DNA from: Acidimicrobiia bacterium
GTDB lineage: Bacteria > Actinomycetota > Acidimicrobiia > Spongiisociales > UBA5794
Direction of reading: 5' to 3'
DNA: 64,000 nucleotides
Assembly: GCA_026985095.1 (NCBI GenBank)
Contig: JALSQW010000012.1
Location: 177,810-241,809 of the forward strand
A program made the translations under genes and the position numbers. Each line of letters begins with the position of its first letter. Within the stretch, counting starts at the first letter, position 1. The notes under the pieces are model-generated. The model had not been told where the DNA came from, did no database searches, and was given only the letters and a program-made list of their open reading frames with translations. Positions 24,077 through 32,350 of this stretch are shown here, piece after piece.

Positions 24077-24871
24077 ATCCGCTTCGAGACCCCACGCCGC
24101 AGACGGCACCGCAAGGCCCTCGACCGCCCCTTCCCCACCGAATGGCGCGACCTCCTCCACGAGGCGATGGCACATTGGCGCTGGCTCGACGACGACGAGC
24201 GCGAGACCATGGAGGACCGGATCCGGCTGTTCCTCGCCGACCACGGGTTCGAGTGGGCCGCCGGACTCGAACCGTCCGTCGAGATCGAGGTGGTGGTCGC
24301 CGCGGTCGCCTCCCTGCTGACCCTCGAGCTCGACCCTCGGTACTACCGGGAGGTGACCTCGATCATCGTCTACCCGACCGACGTCGTCGTGCGCGGGCGC
24401 CGCTCGTCACTCGAAGCACCGGGTCTCGAGACCGAGGGATGCATGCCGATCAGCGGCCAGGCGATGCTCCACGGACCGGTGCTGATCTCGTGGGCGACGG
24501 CCAGAACGGCCGTGGCACATCCCGAACGTGGACGCAACACCATCGCCCACGAGTTCGCCCACAAGATCGACATGGCTTCCGGCTCTGCCAACGGCGTCCC
24601 ACCCATGCCTCCGGAGCTGCTCGGCGCATGGGAGGAGGTGTGCTCGCAGGCCTTCGACGAGTTGCGCTCGGGCGAGTCTGCGCGCGCGATCATCGACCCT
24701 TACGGCGCCACGAACCGGGCCGAGTTCTTCGCCGTGGTCACCGAGGCGTTCTTCTCCAGACCGCTCGAGATGCGGGACGCCATGGGGGACCTCTACGACG
24801 TCTACGGGCGCTTCTACCGGCAAGATCCCGCCGAACGCGAACGCCGCTGGCGCCGTCGGCATCGGACCTGA
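24077..24871 (+). CDS. mtfA: MtfA-like zinc peptidase, probably starting at an ATC codon
   Basis: A cytosolic metallopeptidase of the MtfA (M90) family. The zinc site is IAHEFAHKIDM, with a downstream Glu in NRAEFFAVVTEAFF. The conserved N-terminal block (PFPTEWRDLLHEAM, then LDDDERETMEDRIRLFL) begins before the first ATG at 24167, and no ATG, GTG or TTG exists between the in-frame TAG at 24047 and that ATG. A GGAGG site at 24066-24070 lies six bases before ATC at 24077, giving 264 residues (IRFETPRRRRHRKALDRPFP…). I therefore infer an ATC start; the short form from 24167 (234 residues) would lose the family's N-terminus. Confidence 0.7.
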   Translation: MRFETPRRRRHRKALDRPFPTEWRDLLHEAMAHWRWLDDDERETMEDRIRLFLADHGFEWAAGLEPSVEIEVVVAAVASLLTLELDPRYYREVTSIIVYPTDVVVRGRRSSLEAPGLETEGCMPISGQAMLHGPVLISWATARTAVAHPERGRNTIAHEFAHKIDMASGSANGVPPMPPELLGAWEEVCSQAFDELRSGESARAIIDPYGATNRAEFFAVVTEAFFSRPLEMRDAMGDLYDVYGRFYRQDPAERERRWRRRHRT

Positions 24872-24941
24872 CCGGCCGGGGCACCTCGACTCGAGATCGA
24901 CGGATCGCCGACGTTCCGTCCACCGAAGCGGCCTCGGTCGC

Positions 24942-24947
24942 TACCGT
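24942..24947 (+). promoter_or_regulatory. -10 element of a leaderless gene
   Basis: TACCGT ends six bases before the ATG at 24954, with no ribosome-binding site between them. Confidence 0.5.
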
Positions 24948-24953
24948 CCCAGG

Positions 24954-25709
24954 ATGATCCGGTCGATCGTCGCCTTCGCTCTCGTCCTGACGGCCTGCTC
25001 GGGGACGGCCGACGCCCCGAGGATCTCGACGTCGGAGACGCGGGACGTGATCGTGAACGATCTGACACCGGGCCGGCTGGACATCAGAACGATGCGGCTG
25101 CCGGACGGCACCGACCTGACGTACGGTCTCGTGTTGCCCGAGGGGTTCGACCCAGCCGACGAGTACCCGGTGCTGCTGGCGTTCCCTCCCGGCGACCAAG
25201 GCCCCGAGCTGATGGAGCTCCTCGCCGAAGGCACCTACCTGCCCGAGGCTCTCGCCCGCGGGTGGGTGGTCCTCACCCCGGCGGCCCCCGACGGGGTGCT
25301 CTTCTTCCAGGGCTCCGAGCGGACCATCGCGGGGTTCCTCGATGCCCTTACGTGGCTCCGTCCCGAAGGTGGAAGGATCCACATCGCCGGGGTCTCCAAT
25401 GGCGGCATCAGCGCCTTCCGGGTGGCCGGGGAGATGCCCGACCGGGTGGCGTCGGTGGCCGTGTTCCCCGGTTTCCCGTCGACGGCCGAGGACCGCGCTG
25501 CACTCGAGGAGCTCGCCGCGGTGCCGGTGGCGATGTGGGTCGGCGCCGACGACGTCGGATGGTTCGAACCCATGGACGAGGCACGCCGCATCCTGGAGCG
25601 GGCCGGCGGGACCGTCCGCTTCGATGTGCGCCAGGGTGAAGGACACATCCTGCGATCGATGTCCGACGGCACCGACCTGTTCGACTTCCTCGACTCCGCC
25701 CGCCGGTGA
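24954..25709 (+). CDS. Lipoprotein alpha/beta-hydrolase (esterase-like)
   Basis: A 251-residue protein whose short signal peptide ends in a lipobox (LVLTAC, Cys at about 15), so it is probably an outer-face lipoprotein. The hydrolase core is seen in YPVLLAFPPGDQG, the nucleophile elbow GVSNGG (about 148-153), the DD-containing turn VGADDVGW and the late His in GEGHILRSM. The family includes feruloyl/polyhydroxybutyrate-type esterases (LpqC-like), but the substrate cannot be read. The start is supported by a -10 element six bases upstream. Confidence 0.75.
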   Translation: MIRSIVAFALVLTACSGTADAPRISTSETRDVIVNDLTPGRLDIRTMRLPDGTDLTYGLVLPEGFDPADEYPVLLAFPPGDQGPELMELLAEGTYLPEALARGWVVLTPAAPDGVLFFQGSERTIAGFLDALTWLRPEGGRIHIAGVSNGGISAFRVAGEMPDRVASVAVFPGFPSTAEDRAALEELAAVPVAMWVGADDVGWFEPMDEARRILERAGGTVRFDVRQGEGHILRSMSDGTDLFDFLDSARR

Positions 25710-25736
25710 GCCTTTCCGGCTCCCCGCCAACGGCGG
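25708..25736. terminator. Two small hairpins between convergent genes
   Basis: GAGCC-TTTCC-GGCTC followed by CCGCC-AAC-GGCGG lies between the esterase stop and the nitronate monooxygenase-like stop at 25755. Together they may terminate both transcripts. Confidence 0.4.
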
Positions 25737-25754
25737 TGACGAACGAGACGCGGG

Positions 25755-26702
25755 TCAGACCTTCGGGAAGCGCTGGACCACCTCGGCGGCCGAACAGACC
25801 CTGTCGATGGCAGCAGCCCCCTCGCCGGCCCACACGACCCGGAGCGAGACGTCGTCGCACTCGACGGCACGCTGGTACCGGAGGCGGTGGGCGTCGAGGT
25901 CCCCGCGGAGCCCATCGAGGCGGTCGGCCCACCGATCCGTGAAGGCGCTGCGAAGCGATCGTCCCGTGTAGCCCGGCGGCCATTCCGGTCCTCGGAGGAG
26001 GTCGTAGATCACGCTCCGCACGGTCTCTCCTTCGCCGGCATCCACGATCCGCTCCTTGGCCGCGAGCGAATCGGCGGCTTCGTCGGTGGCGTACAGCACC
26101 GTTCCGAGGGCGACGCCGGCCGCGCCGGCAGCCACCGCCAGGTCGTAGTCCGGTCGGTCGACGATGCCGCCGGCGGCGACCACGGGCAGGTCACCCACGG
26201 CGCGGGTGATGGCGGCGACGGCTTCGACGGCGGGGAGAACCGGCCGTCCATGTCCGCCGGCCTCGGTCCCCTGGGCGACCAGCACGTCGGCACCTGCGGC
26301 CGCCGCGGCCCGGGCCTCGGGGACCGTGCCGACCTGGCAGACGACTCGCACGCCGGCGTCGTGGGCGACGGGCACGTACGGCGTCGGATCCCCGAAGGCC
26401 AACCACATCGCCGCCGGCCCGTACTGCAGCGCCGTCTCGACGGCGACACGATCGACCGCCCACGTGATCAATCCGATCCCGACCCGGCGTCCCTCGGTCT
26501 CGGCCATCTCGGCGGCGAGCCATCTCGGATCCCCGTAGCCGGCACCGACGATACCCAGGCCGCCGGCGTCGGCGACGGCAGCGGCAAGACGCCCACCGGC
26601 GATCTTGGCCATGGGGGCCGACAGGACCGGCCGCTGGATGCCGAGGAGATCGCAGAGCTGCTCCGGGGTGGAACCGACGCTGCCGCCCGACCGTACCGTC
26701 AT
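25755..26702 (-). CDS. Nitronate monooxygenase (2-nitropropane dioxygenase)-like flavoprotein
   Basis: A 315-residue TIM-barrel FMN protein. Family blocks visible are LGIQRPVLSAPMAKIAGG, GGLGIVGAGYGDPRWLAAE, the VLVAQGTEAGGHG loop with its His and LPVVAAGGIVDRPDYDLAVAAGAAGVALGT. It probably oxidises a small nitroalkane or related carbanion, though many members have unknown substrates. The ATG at 26702 overlaps the stop of the upstream aminotransferase-like gene by 4 bp, so the two are co-expressed. Confidence 0.82.
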   Translation of the reverse strand: MTVRSGGSVGSTPEQLCDLLGIQRPVLSAPMAKIAGGRLAAAVADAGGLGIVGAGYGDPRWLAAEMAETEGRRVGIGLITWAVDRVAVETALQYGPAAMWLAFGDPTPYVPVAHDAGVRVVCQVGTVPEARAAAAAGADVLVAQGTEAGGHGRPVLPAVEAVAAITRAVGDLPVVAAGGIVDRPDYDLAVAAGAAGVALGTVLYATDEAADSLAAKERIVDAGEGETVRSVIYDLLRGPEWPPGYTGRSLRSAFTDRWADRLDGLRGDLDAHRLRYQRAVECDDVSLRVVWAGEGAAAIDRVCSAAEVVQRFPKV

Positions 26703-27970
26703 GTTCGACGTCGGCGATCGAGGCGCTCGACCGCCGCGGTGAGCCGGTCGAGGGCCTCGGCGACGACCGGGCGAGCGACGGCGATGCTCATCCGCGCGAA
26801 GCCCGCGCCCTGACGCCCGAACCAGTGACCGGGGCTGAGCGCCAACCGGGCCTCGTCGGCGAGCCACCGCGTCAGCTCCGGCACGTCCAACCCGAGGGAG
26901 CGCAGGTCGAGCCACGCCAGGTAGGTCCCTTCGATGGGCATGAGTCCGATCGGGTCCGGCAGCTCTTGGTCCAGGAGCTGCAGGTTGCCGGAGACGAGCT
27001 CCAACATCCCCTCGAGCCATGGGCCGCCGGCGCGGTAGGCAGCCTCGAAGGCGGCCAGGCCGAAGACGTTGTTGCGGGCGAGGTGGAGGCGGGACGACAT
27101 CGCACGGAACCCGTCGCGGATCGCTTCGTCTCCGGTCACCAGGAGCGTGTCGCACACCCCGGCCAGCCCGAAGGTCTTGAGCGGGCCGTGGGTGGCGGCC
27201 CACCGGACACCCGAGCCGGGCGCCACCTCACCGAAGGGCACGAACCGGTACGGTGCGAGCGCGAGGTCGCCGTGGATCTCGTCGGACACCACGACGACGT
27301 CGTGCTCCGCGCAGATGCGAGCCACCGCTTCGAGCTCGGCCGCTCGCCATACCCGACCCACGGGGTTGTGCGGATTGCAGAGGATCAGCATCCGGGTGGC
27401 GGGATCGGCGGCCTTGGCGGTGAGATCGTCCAGATCCATCGTGTAGCCACCGTCGCCGAGCAGCAACGGGTTCGTCACCACGGTCCGGCCGGAGGCGCGG
27501 ACGATCGGCTTGAAGTCGGTGAAGACGGGCGGCTGCACGATGACCCCGTCGCCGGGCTCGGTCACCAGGTCGATCAGGACCGCGATCGACGTTCCCACGC
27601 TGGGACTGACCTCGGTGGCGAGGTCCGAACCGTCCCAACGGTGACGGGCGCCCGCCCAACGCCAGAACGCTTCGATGACACTCGGGGGACGGATCTCGTA
27701 GCCGTACCACCCGGACCGGGCACGGCGTTCCAGCGCGTCGACGATCGGAGCGGCGAGCGGGACGTACGGTTCGGCGATCCACAGCGGCAGGAGCCCGTCG
27801 GCGTGACCGAAGAGCCGTTCGAGGGTCGTCGGATCGGTGGCCTGCACCGATCCCGGGCTCGGATCGCCGAAGAACCCCGTCACGGGATCGTCGTCGCAGT
27901 CGGGACGCCCATCACCGAGAACGACCTGATCCCCGGCCGCCGTCTGGACGGCATCGATCTCGTGGCGCAC
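26699..27970 (-). CDS. MalY/PatB-like PLP-dependent C-S lyase or aminotransferase
   Basis: A 423-residue fold-type I PLP enzyme. The core shows LPLWIAEPYVPLAAPIVDAL, GWYGYEIRPPSVIEAFWRW, LILCNPHNPVGRVW, VVVSDEIHGDLAL and the PLP lysine in THGPLKTFGLAG. These are hallmarks of PatB/MalY cystathionine beta-lyase-type proteins, although the lysine context is GPLKT rather than SPSKT. The N-terminal 40 residues are longer than usual. It is the promoter-proximal gene of a pair with the flavoprotein at 25755. Substrate uncertain. Confidence 0.78.
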   Translation of the reverse strand: MRHEIDAVQTAAGDQVVLGDGRPDCDDDPVTGFFGDPSPGSVQATDPTTLERLFGHADGLLPLWIAEPYVPLAAPIVDALERRARSGWYGYEIRPPSVIEAFWRWAGARHRWDGSDLATEVSPSVGTSIAVLIDLVTEPGDGVIVQPPVFTDFKPIVRASGRTVVTNPLLLGDGGYTMDLDDLTAKAADPATRMLILCNPHNPVGRVWRAAELEAVARICAEHDVVVVSDEIHGDLALAPYRFVPFGEVAPGSGVRWAATHGPLKTFGLAGVCDTLLVTGDEAIRDGFRAMSSRLHLARNNVFGLAAFEAAYRAGGPWLEGMLELVSGNLQLLDQELPDPIGLMPIEGTYLAWLDLRSLGLDVPELTRWLADEARLALSPGHWFGRQGAGFARMSIAVARPVVAEALDRLTAAVERLDRRRRT

Positions 27971-28032
27971 CCTCCATCACGGCCTCCCCGGTCCTGGACG
28001 TGTGCCGTTCGCCGGCACCAAGCTACCACCCC

Positions 28033-28509
28033 TCACGCGACGAGATCGGCGAGCACGGCTCCGGTGACCGCCAACAGGTCGTCGGGTTCGAGCTCGACCT
28101 GCAAGCCTCGACGCCCGGCCGATACGTAGACGGTGTCGTGGTCGGCCACCGTCAGATCGACGTAGGTCGGGATCTGGCGACGCGGGCCGATCGGACTGAT
28201 CCCACCCACCACGTACCCGGTCAGACGCTGGGCGTCGGCAGGGTCGGCCAGAGCGGCGTGCTTGCCGGCGGCCGCTCTGGCCAGCTTCTTCGGCGACAGT
28301 CGACCGGAGACGGGAACGACGGCGATCACCGGGGCGCCGTCGACCAACGCGACGAGGGTCTTGAACAGCCGTGCCGGCTCGATGCCCACCGCCGCGGCGA
28401 CCGCTTCGCCGTACGAGCCCGCGGCGGCTTGGACCTGGTACGGGTGCACGGTGAACTCGACGCCACGGTCGACGAGCGTCTCGACGGCAGGTGTGCTGCC
28501 CTTGCCCAT
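28033..28509 (-). CDS. ybaK: YbaK/EbsC-type Cys-tRNA(Pro) deacylase
   Basis: A 158-residue editing-domain protein that hydrolyses mischarged Cys-tRNA(Pro). Family blocks are TPAVETLVDRGVEFTVHPY, LFKTLVALVDG, VVPVSGRLSPKKLARAA and GYVVGGISPIG followed by a PTYVDLTV strand. The ATG at 28509 is favoured over the GTG at 28518 because a TATCGT -10 element (28522-28517) lies seven bases upstream. Confidence 0.87.
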   Translation of the reverse strand: MGKGSTPAVETLVDRGVEFTVHPYQVQAAAGSYGEAVAAAVGIEPARLFKTLVALVDGAPVIAVVPVSGRLSPKKLARAAAGKHAALADPADAQRLTGYVVGGISPIGPRRQIPTYVDLTVADHDTVYVSAGRRGLQVELEPDDLLAVTGAVLADLVA

Positions 28510-28516
28510 GGGCGAC

Positions 28517-28522
28517 ACGATA
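28517..28522 (-). promoter_or_regulatory. -10 element of the ybaK gene
   Basis: TATCGT on the minus strand lies seven bases before the ATG at 28509, with no ribosome site, as expected for a leaderless message. Confidence 0.45.
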
Positions 28523-28593
28523 GGGGCCTCGAGGTCCTGGGTCCCTCAGGACGATCGCCGAGCGGGCCTGCGACCGCGGGGCCACGTCGCCGG

Positions 28594-28968
28594 TCAGCGG
28601 ATCCCGGTGTCGTAGGCGATATCGATGCGACCGTCGACCGGAACGGTGATCGACACGTCGCCAGGGGTCCCGAGGAGACCCTCGACGGGTTGGGGCACGA
28701 TCGTGAAGGTCCCTGCGGGAAGCTCGACACGGAAGCGTCCGTCGGGGTCGGTGCGGAGCGAGGCGACCTCTCCGCCGGCGGCATCGACGACGACGAGCAC
28801 GGCATCCGGAACGGGCCGGTCGGCGCAGGCCGGATCGGGCGGGTCGGACTCGATGGGACAGGTCGGGCCCGCGTGAACGAACCCCTCGACGGGGAACCGG
28901 TCGACGGCCCGGCCGCCACAGGCGGCGATGACGATGCCGACGACGACGACAGCGGCCAGGAACCTCAT
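28594..28968 (-). CDS. Small lipoprotein with carboxypeptidase-regulatory-like domain
   Basis: A 124-residue protein. The signal peptide MRFLAAVVVVGIVIAAC ends in a lipobox Cys (17). The body (DAVLVVVDAAGGEVASLRTDPDGRFRVELPAGTFTI) matches the seven-strand transthyretin-like repeat often called a carboxypeptidase regulatory-like domain. The cysteine pair at about 37/48 may form a disulphide. It is probably anchored on the outer face; function unknown. Confidence 0.7.
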   Translation of the reverse strand: MRFLAAVVVVGIVIAACGGRAVDRFPVEGFVHAGPTCPIESDPPDPACADRPVPDAVLVVVDAAGGEVASLRTDPDGRFRVELPAGTFTIVPQPVEGLLGTPGDVSITVPVDGRIDIAYDTGIR

Positions 28969-29024
28969 GGTGGGTTCGACGCTCCGACGGGGAGCGCCGG
29001 TTCCCGCACCGTCCGCCGTCTCCG

Positions 29025-30353
29025 TCAGCTCCGGGCGAGCAGGACGCCGGTATCGATGGCTTCGAGGTTGACCTCGGCGAAGGATCCGGCGGCGGCGGCC
29101 TCCCGAAGCGCATCGATCGGGTACGGCCCGGTGAGGGCGATGGCCGCCGACAGGTAGACGAGCCCCATCGATGTCTTCGGGATGCGCTTGGGTGCCGCCT
29201 TCGGGTCGAGGACCCGGACCTGGGCCTTCGTGTCGAGGTCGGCGAAGTCGGGGACGGTGAGGACGAGACCGTCGGCGCCCATCGCCGCGAGGTACGGTCC
29301 GGCCTTGGCGTGACCGTCGGCGGAGATGACCGCCATGACGTCGGGAGCGCTGACGGCGGCCATCGGCATCTCGTCTGGGGCGAGCCACAGCTCGGTGACC
29401 GAGTGCCCGGCCTTGACGGTGACCGGATAGTCGTCCCGTTGCGCCGCCCACAGACCGGAGCGGATGCCGCCGAGGGCGACGATCTTGGCGGCCGAGCGGA
29501 TCTTCCCGCCGGCGGATCCAGCGACGACGAGGGCCATCGGCTCGTCGAGCGACGCCTCGTGGGTGGCGTCGACCGGCCGCGGTCGGGGGGTCGGCTTCCC
29601 GGCGATGTCGGCGTGGATCCGGCGGTAGGCGGTGGCGTACTCGGGGGTCTGCCGGTCGTAGAGCAGTCCCGGTTCGAGTCCCCACGACCGCATGGAGTCC
29701 TCCATACCGGCCCGGGTGAACTTGTTGGACCGCACGTAGTAGGCGGTACACAGGTCCCAGATGTCGAGAAGGGCGAACCCGGGGCGGCGGATGCCTTCGG
29801 CGATCCGATCGGCGAGATCGTGGTCGAAGGAGGATCCCCGGTAGACGTAGGCGGCGCCGTTGACACCGACGGTGGCGCAGATGTCGAGAGGATGCTCGAG
29901 ATTGCCGAGCGGGGTCGTGGCGGTGACGCCCCCTTCAGGCGTGGTGGTGGAGTGCTGCCCGCCGGTCATGCCGAAGTTGAGGTTGTTCATGACGATGACG
30001 GTGACGCCGATGTTGCGCCGCGCCGCGGACAGCAGGTGGGTACCGCCGATGCCCGTGCCGCCGTCGCCCATGATGACGACGACCTCGAGTTCCGGGTTGG
30101 CGAGCTTGATCCCGGTGGCGTAGGTGACGGACCGCCCGTGGAGCCCGTGGAACGCCGAGGTGACGAAGTACTGGTCGGACAGACCCGAACAGCCGATGTC
30201 CGAGACGATGACGACCTTGGCCGGGTCGAGGTCGAGCTTGATCATCGCCTCGTTGAGGCGGTCGAGGACCGGGCCGTGCCCGCAGCCGGGACAGAACGGG
30301 TAGGGGTCGTCGGTGCGGAACGTGGCGACGGGGGTGATCGTGATCGTGCTCAT
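29025..30353 (-). CDS. korB: 2-oxoacid:ferredoxin oxidoreductase, fused beta and gamma subunits
   Basis: A 442-residue protein. The first 270 residues or so are the thiamine-diphosphate beta subunit (PYPFCPGCGHGPVLDRL, SDIGCSGLSDQYF, GDGGTGIGGTHLLSAARR, NNLNFGMTGGQ). The rest (LDEPMALVVAGSAGGKIRSAAKIVALGG…GPYPIDALREA) is a gamma-type domain that is usually a separate polypeptide or part of the alpha chain. With the alpha subunit upstream it would convert a 2-oxoacid and CoA to acyl-CoA and CO2, reducing ferredoxin. The ATGA overlap couples it to the alpha gene. 2-Oxoglutarate is the likeliest substrate but is not proven. Confidence 0.82.
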   Translation of the reverse strand: MSTITITPVATFRTDDPYPFCPGCGHGPVLDRLNEAMIKLDLDPAKVVIVSDIGCSGLSDQYFVTSAFHGLHGRSVTYATGIKLANPELEVVVIMGDGGTGIGGTHLLSAARRNIGVTVIVMNNLNFGMTGGQHSTTTPEGGVTATTPLGNLEHPLDICATVGVNGAAYVYRGSSFDHDLADRIAEGIRRPGFALLDIWDLCTAYYVRSNKFTRAGMEDSMRSWGLEPGLLYDRQTPEYATAYRRIHADIAGKPTPRPRPVDATHEASLDEPMALVVAGSAGGKIRSAAKIVALGGIRSGLWAAQRDDYPVTVKAGHSVTELWLAPDEMPMAAVSAPDVMAVISADGHAKAGPYLAAMGADGLVLTVPDFADLDTKAQVRVLDPKAAPKRIPKTSMGLVYLSAAIALTGPYPIDALREAAAAGSFAEVNLEAIDTGVLLARS

Positions 30354-31474
30354 CGTGCCGCCTCGACGATCTCGTCGACGGTGATGAGCTTCCCGTCGAT
30401 CCGGTTGACGCCGATGACGTCGCGGCGCCCGGCGATGCGTTCGATCTCGCGCCGATAGAGGCCGACGTTGAGTTCGGGGACGACGATCCTGGCGGCGCCG
30501 GCGAAGGCCTCGGTCAGGGAGGTCACCGGGATCGGCCACAGGCTCTTGACGACGACGCCGGTCACCGGGGTCCCGTCGGCGCGAAGGCGACCGACGGCCG
30601 CGCGGGCCGCGCCGGCGGTGACGCCGTAGGACACGATGACCGTGTCGGCGGGTTCGTCGGCGTCGAGGTCGACCATCTCGATCTCGTCCCGGTGGTCCTC
30701 GATCTTGGCGACGAGGTGCTCGTTGAGGGCGCCGACCTTGGCCGGGAGCTTCGTGATGTAGCCGCCTTCGTCGTGCGTCGAGCCCGTGAAGCGGAAGGCG
30801 TCCCCCACGCCGTAGGCGCGCATCGGTTCGACGGTGTCGGCCGGTGCCCACGAGTAGGGCAGGCCCGTGTCCTTGATGGTGCGGGCGACGGGTTCGACGT
30901 CCGGGTAGGCGTCGACGTCGACCGCCGACAGGGTCATGGCGAGCTCCTTGTCGGTGAGCAGGACGACCGGGCACCGGAAGCGTTCCGACAGTTCGAAGGC
31001 CTCGACGGTCAGCTCGTAGGACTCGGGCGTGCTCGATGGAGCGAGGACGATCATCGGGTAGCCGCCTGCGGTTCCCCAGCGCACGAACTGGACGTCCCCT
31101 TGGGCGACGGTCGTGGCACCCCCGGTGGCCGGCCCGAGGCGTTGGACGTCGACGATGACCAACGGCACCTCGCCCATGACGGCCAGGCCGATGTGCTCCG
31201 AGTAGAGGCTGATGCCGGGTCCGGAGGTGGCGGTGAGGGCCTTGGCTCCTCCCATGACCGCCCCGATGCACATGCCGATCGAGGCGATCTCGTCCTCGCC
31301 CTGCATGGCGACGCCCCCGACCTTGGGAAGCTCGCGCATCATGGCCATCAGGATGCCGGAGGCCGGGGTGATCGGATAGCCGGCGAAGAACGTGCAGCCG
31401 GCGTCGATGGCCCCGCGCACGATGGCGGTGGCGCCGTCGACGTACTCGCGACGCGGAGCGGTGCTGGTCGTCAT
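30350..31474 (-). CDS. korA: 2-oxoacid:ferredoxin oxidoreductase alpha subunit
   Basis: A 374-residue protein with the alpha-subunit hallmark FFAGYPITPASGILMAMM, then DEIASIGMCIGAVMGGAKALTATSGPGISLYSEHIG and the central RLGPATGGATTVAQGDV. The C-terminal half has KVGALNEHL and the VVVKSLWPIPVTSL block. It lacks the gamma domain, which is fused to the beta chain instead. The ATG at 31474 is supported by a TAGCCT -10 element (31487-31482) seven bases upstream. The downstream beta-gamma gene overlaps by 4 bp. Confidence 0.85.
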   Translation of the reverse strand: MTTSTAPRREYVDGATAIVRGAIDAGCTFFAGYPITPASGILMAMMRELPKVGGVAMQGEDEIASIGMCIGAVMGGAKALTATSGPGISLYSEHIGLAVMGEVPLVIVDVQRLGPATGGATTVAQGDVQFVRWGTAGGYPMIVLAPSSTPESYELTVEAFELSERFRCPVVLLTDKELAMTLSAVDVDAYPDVEPVARTIKDTGLPYSWAPADTVEPMRAYGVGDAFRFTGSTHDEGGYITKLPAKVGALNEHLVAKIEDHRDEIEMVDLDADEPADTVIVSYGVTAGAARAAVGRLRADGTPVTGVVVKSLWPIPVTSLTEAFAGAARIVVPELNVGLYRREIERIAGRRDVIGVNRIDGKLITVDEIVEAAR

Positions 31475-31481
31475 GGGGGCA

Positions 31482-31487
31482 AGGCTA
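31482..31487 (-). promoter_or_regulatory. -10 element of korA
   Basis: TAGCCT on the minus strand lies seven bases before the korA ATG; there is no ribosome site. Confidence 0.45.
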
Positions 31488-31529
31488 GGTGGCTTCGGGC
31501 TCGAGGGACACCATCGAGGGTCACACCGG

Positions 31530-32141
31530 TCAACAGCCGAGGGCGTCGCGGCTGACCCGAACGTGAAGCGCGGCGTGTCCTGCGTAGGCGCGGGCATCCT
31601 CGAGGGAGCTCGAGGCGAGCGTGAACGTCGCCCACCCGACGATGCGCATCGGATGGCTCGGCAGCGTCGGCATCGTGTTGTCGTCCGGCCGCCAGGCGTC
31701 GACTGCGCCGATCATCGCCTGCCATCGCGAGCGGGGATCTCCCCAGGATCCGCCGAGAACATCGCGAGCGACGCACCGGTTGCCGGTCATCGCCGATGCC
31801 AACCCCGGTGGCGAGCCGTCGAGGCCGGGGAGGAGACCGACGTCGACCGCGCCACCGATCTCTCCGTCACCGTCACGGTCGCCGTAGCCGGGGCCCTCTG
31901 GTCCGACCACCAGGTTCGCGGCCACCTCGGCGAAGGCGTGGGCTTGGTCGATCGTGGCGGCGTCGCGCCACGACGTGACCGCGCGGTCGATGGCATCGAG
32001 CCGCTCGGCGACCGCCACCGAAGGATCGCCGCGGCCCCCCGACGCCACCGTTCCAGCACCGGTTCCCGGCCCGGGCGTCCCGGTGCACGCCGCCGCCACC
32101 AAGGCGGTGGTCGCGATCGCGGAGGCGATCCTCGTCCTCAT
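31530..32141 (-). CDS. Lipoprotein of unknown function
   Basis: A 203-residue protein with a signal peptide ending in the lipobox LVAAAC (Cys about 19). A Gly/Thr-rich linker follows. Two weakly similar halves contain WRDAATIDQAHAFAEVAANLVVGPEGPGYGDRDGDG and MRIVGWATFTLASSSLEDARAYAGHAALHVRVSRDAL, which look helical. A DRDGDG motif could bind Ca2+. The ATG at 32141 follows a TAGGGT -10 element (32154-32149) by seven bases. I do not recognise the family. Confidence 0.65.
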   Translation of the reverse strand: MRTRIASAIATTALVAAACTGTPGPGTGAGTVASGGRGDPSVAVAERLDAIDRAVTSWRDAATIDQAHAFAEVAANLVVGPEGPGYGDRDGDGEIGGAVDVGLLPGLDGSPPGLASAMTGNRCVARDVLGGSWGDPRSRWQAMIGAVDAWRPDDNTMPTLPSHPMRIVGWATFTLASSSLEDARAYAGHAALHVRVSRDALGC

Positions 32142-32148
32142 CGCCTCC

Positions 32149-32154
32149 ACCCTA
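32149..32154 (-). promoter_or_regulatory. -10 element of the unknown lipoprotein gene
   Basis: TAGGGT on the minus strand lies seven bases before the ATG at 32141. Confidence 0.4.
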
Positions 32155-32286
32155 CGGGTCTCCCCCGGGGTCGGGAACGAACGGCGATTCAGGACGCCGC
32201 CGACTGCCGCAGCGATGGCCGTCCTTCTCGATGGGGAGATCCGACCGTCCTCGGACATGGAAGGATCTCTGCCCGAGTGGGAACAC

Positions 32287-32319
32287 TTGGCACTAATATT
32301 TGTTTAACCCGATATAATA
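32287..32319 (+). promoter_or_regulatory. arsR-merA promoter and operator
   Basis: A consensus TATAAT (32313-32318) lies 20 bases after TTGGCA (32287-32292), a spacer longer than usual. Between and over them is an imperfect palindrome with 8-base arms, TAATATTT (32294-32301) and ATATAATA (32312-32319), separated by 10 bases. Six of eight arm positions pair. The stretch is strikingly AT-rich for this genome and is the likely binding site of the ArsR-type regulator. Confidence 0.65.
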
Positions 32320-32350
32320 GCGGACAGCGGATGTCGGAGAGGAGCATCAC

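Noticed and set aside
32236-32269. GAGATCC/GGATCTC inverted repeat upstream of the mer promoter as a riboswitch
   Set aside because: It lies upstream of the promoter, not in the transcript, and has no conserved core; at most it is a minor hairpin.
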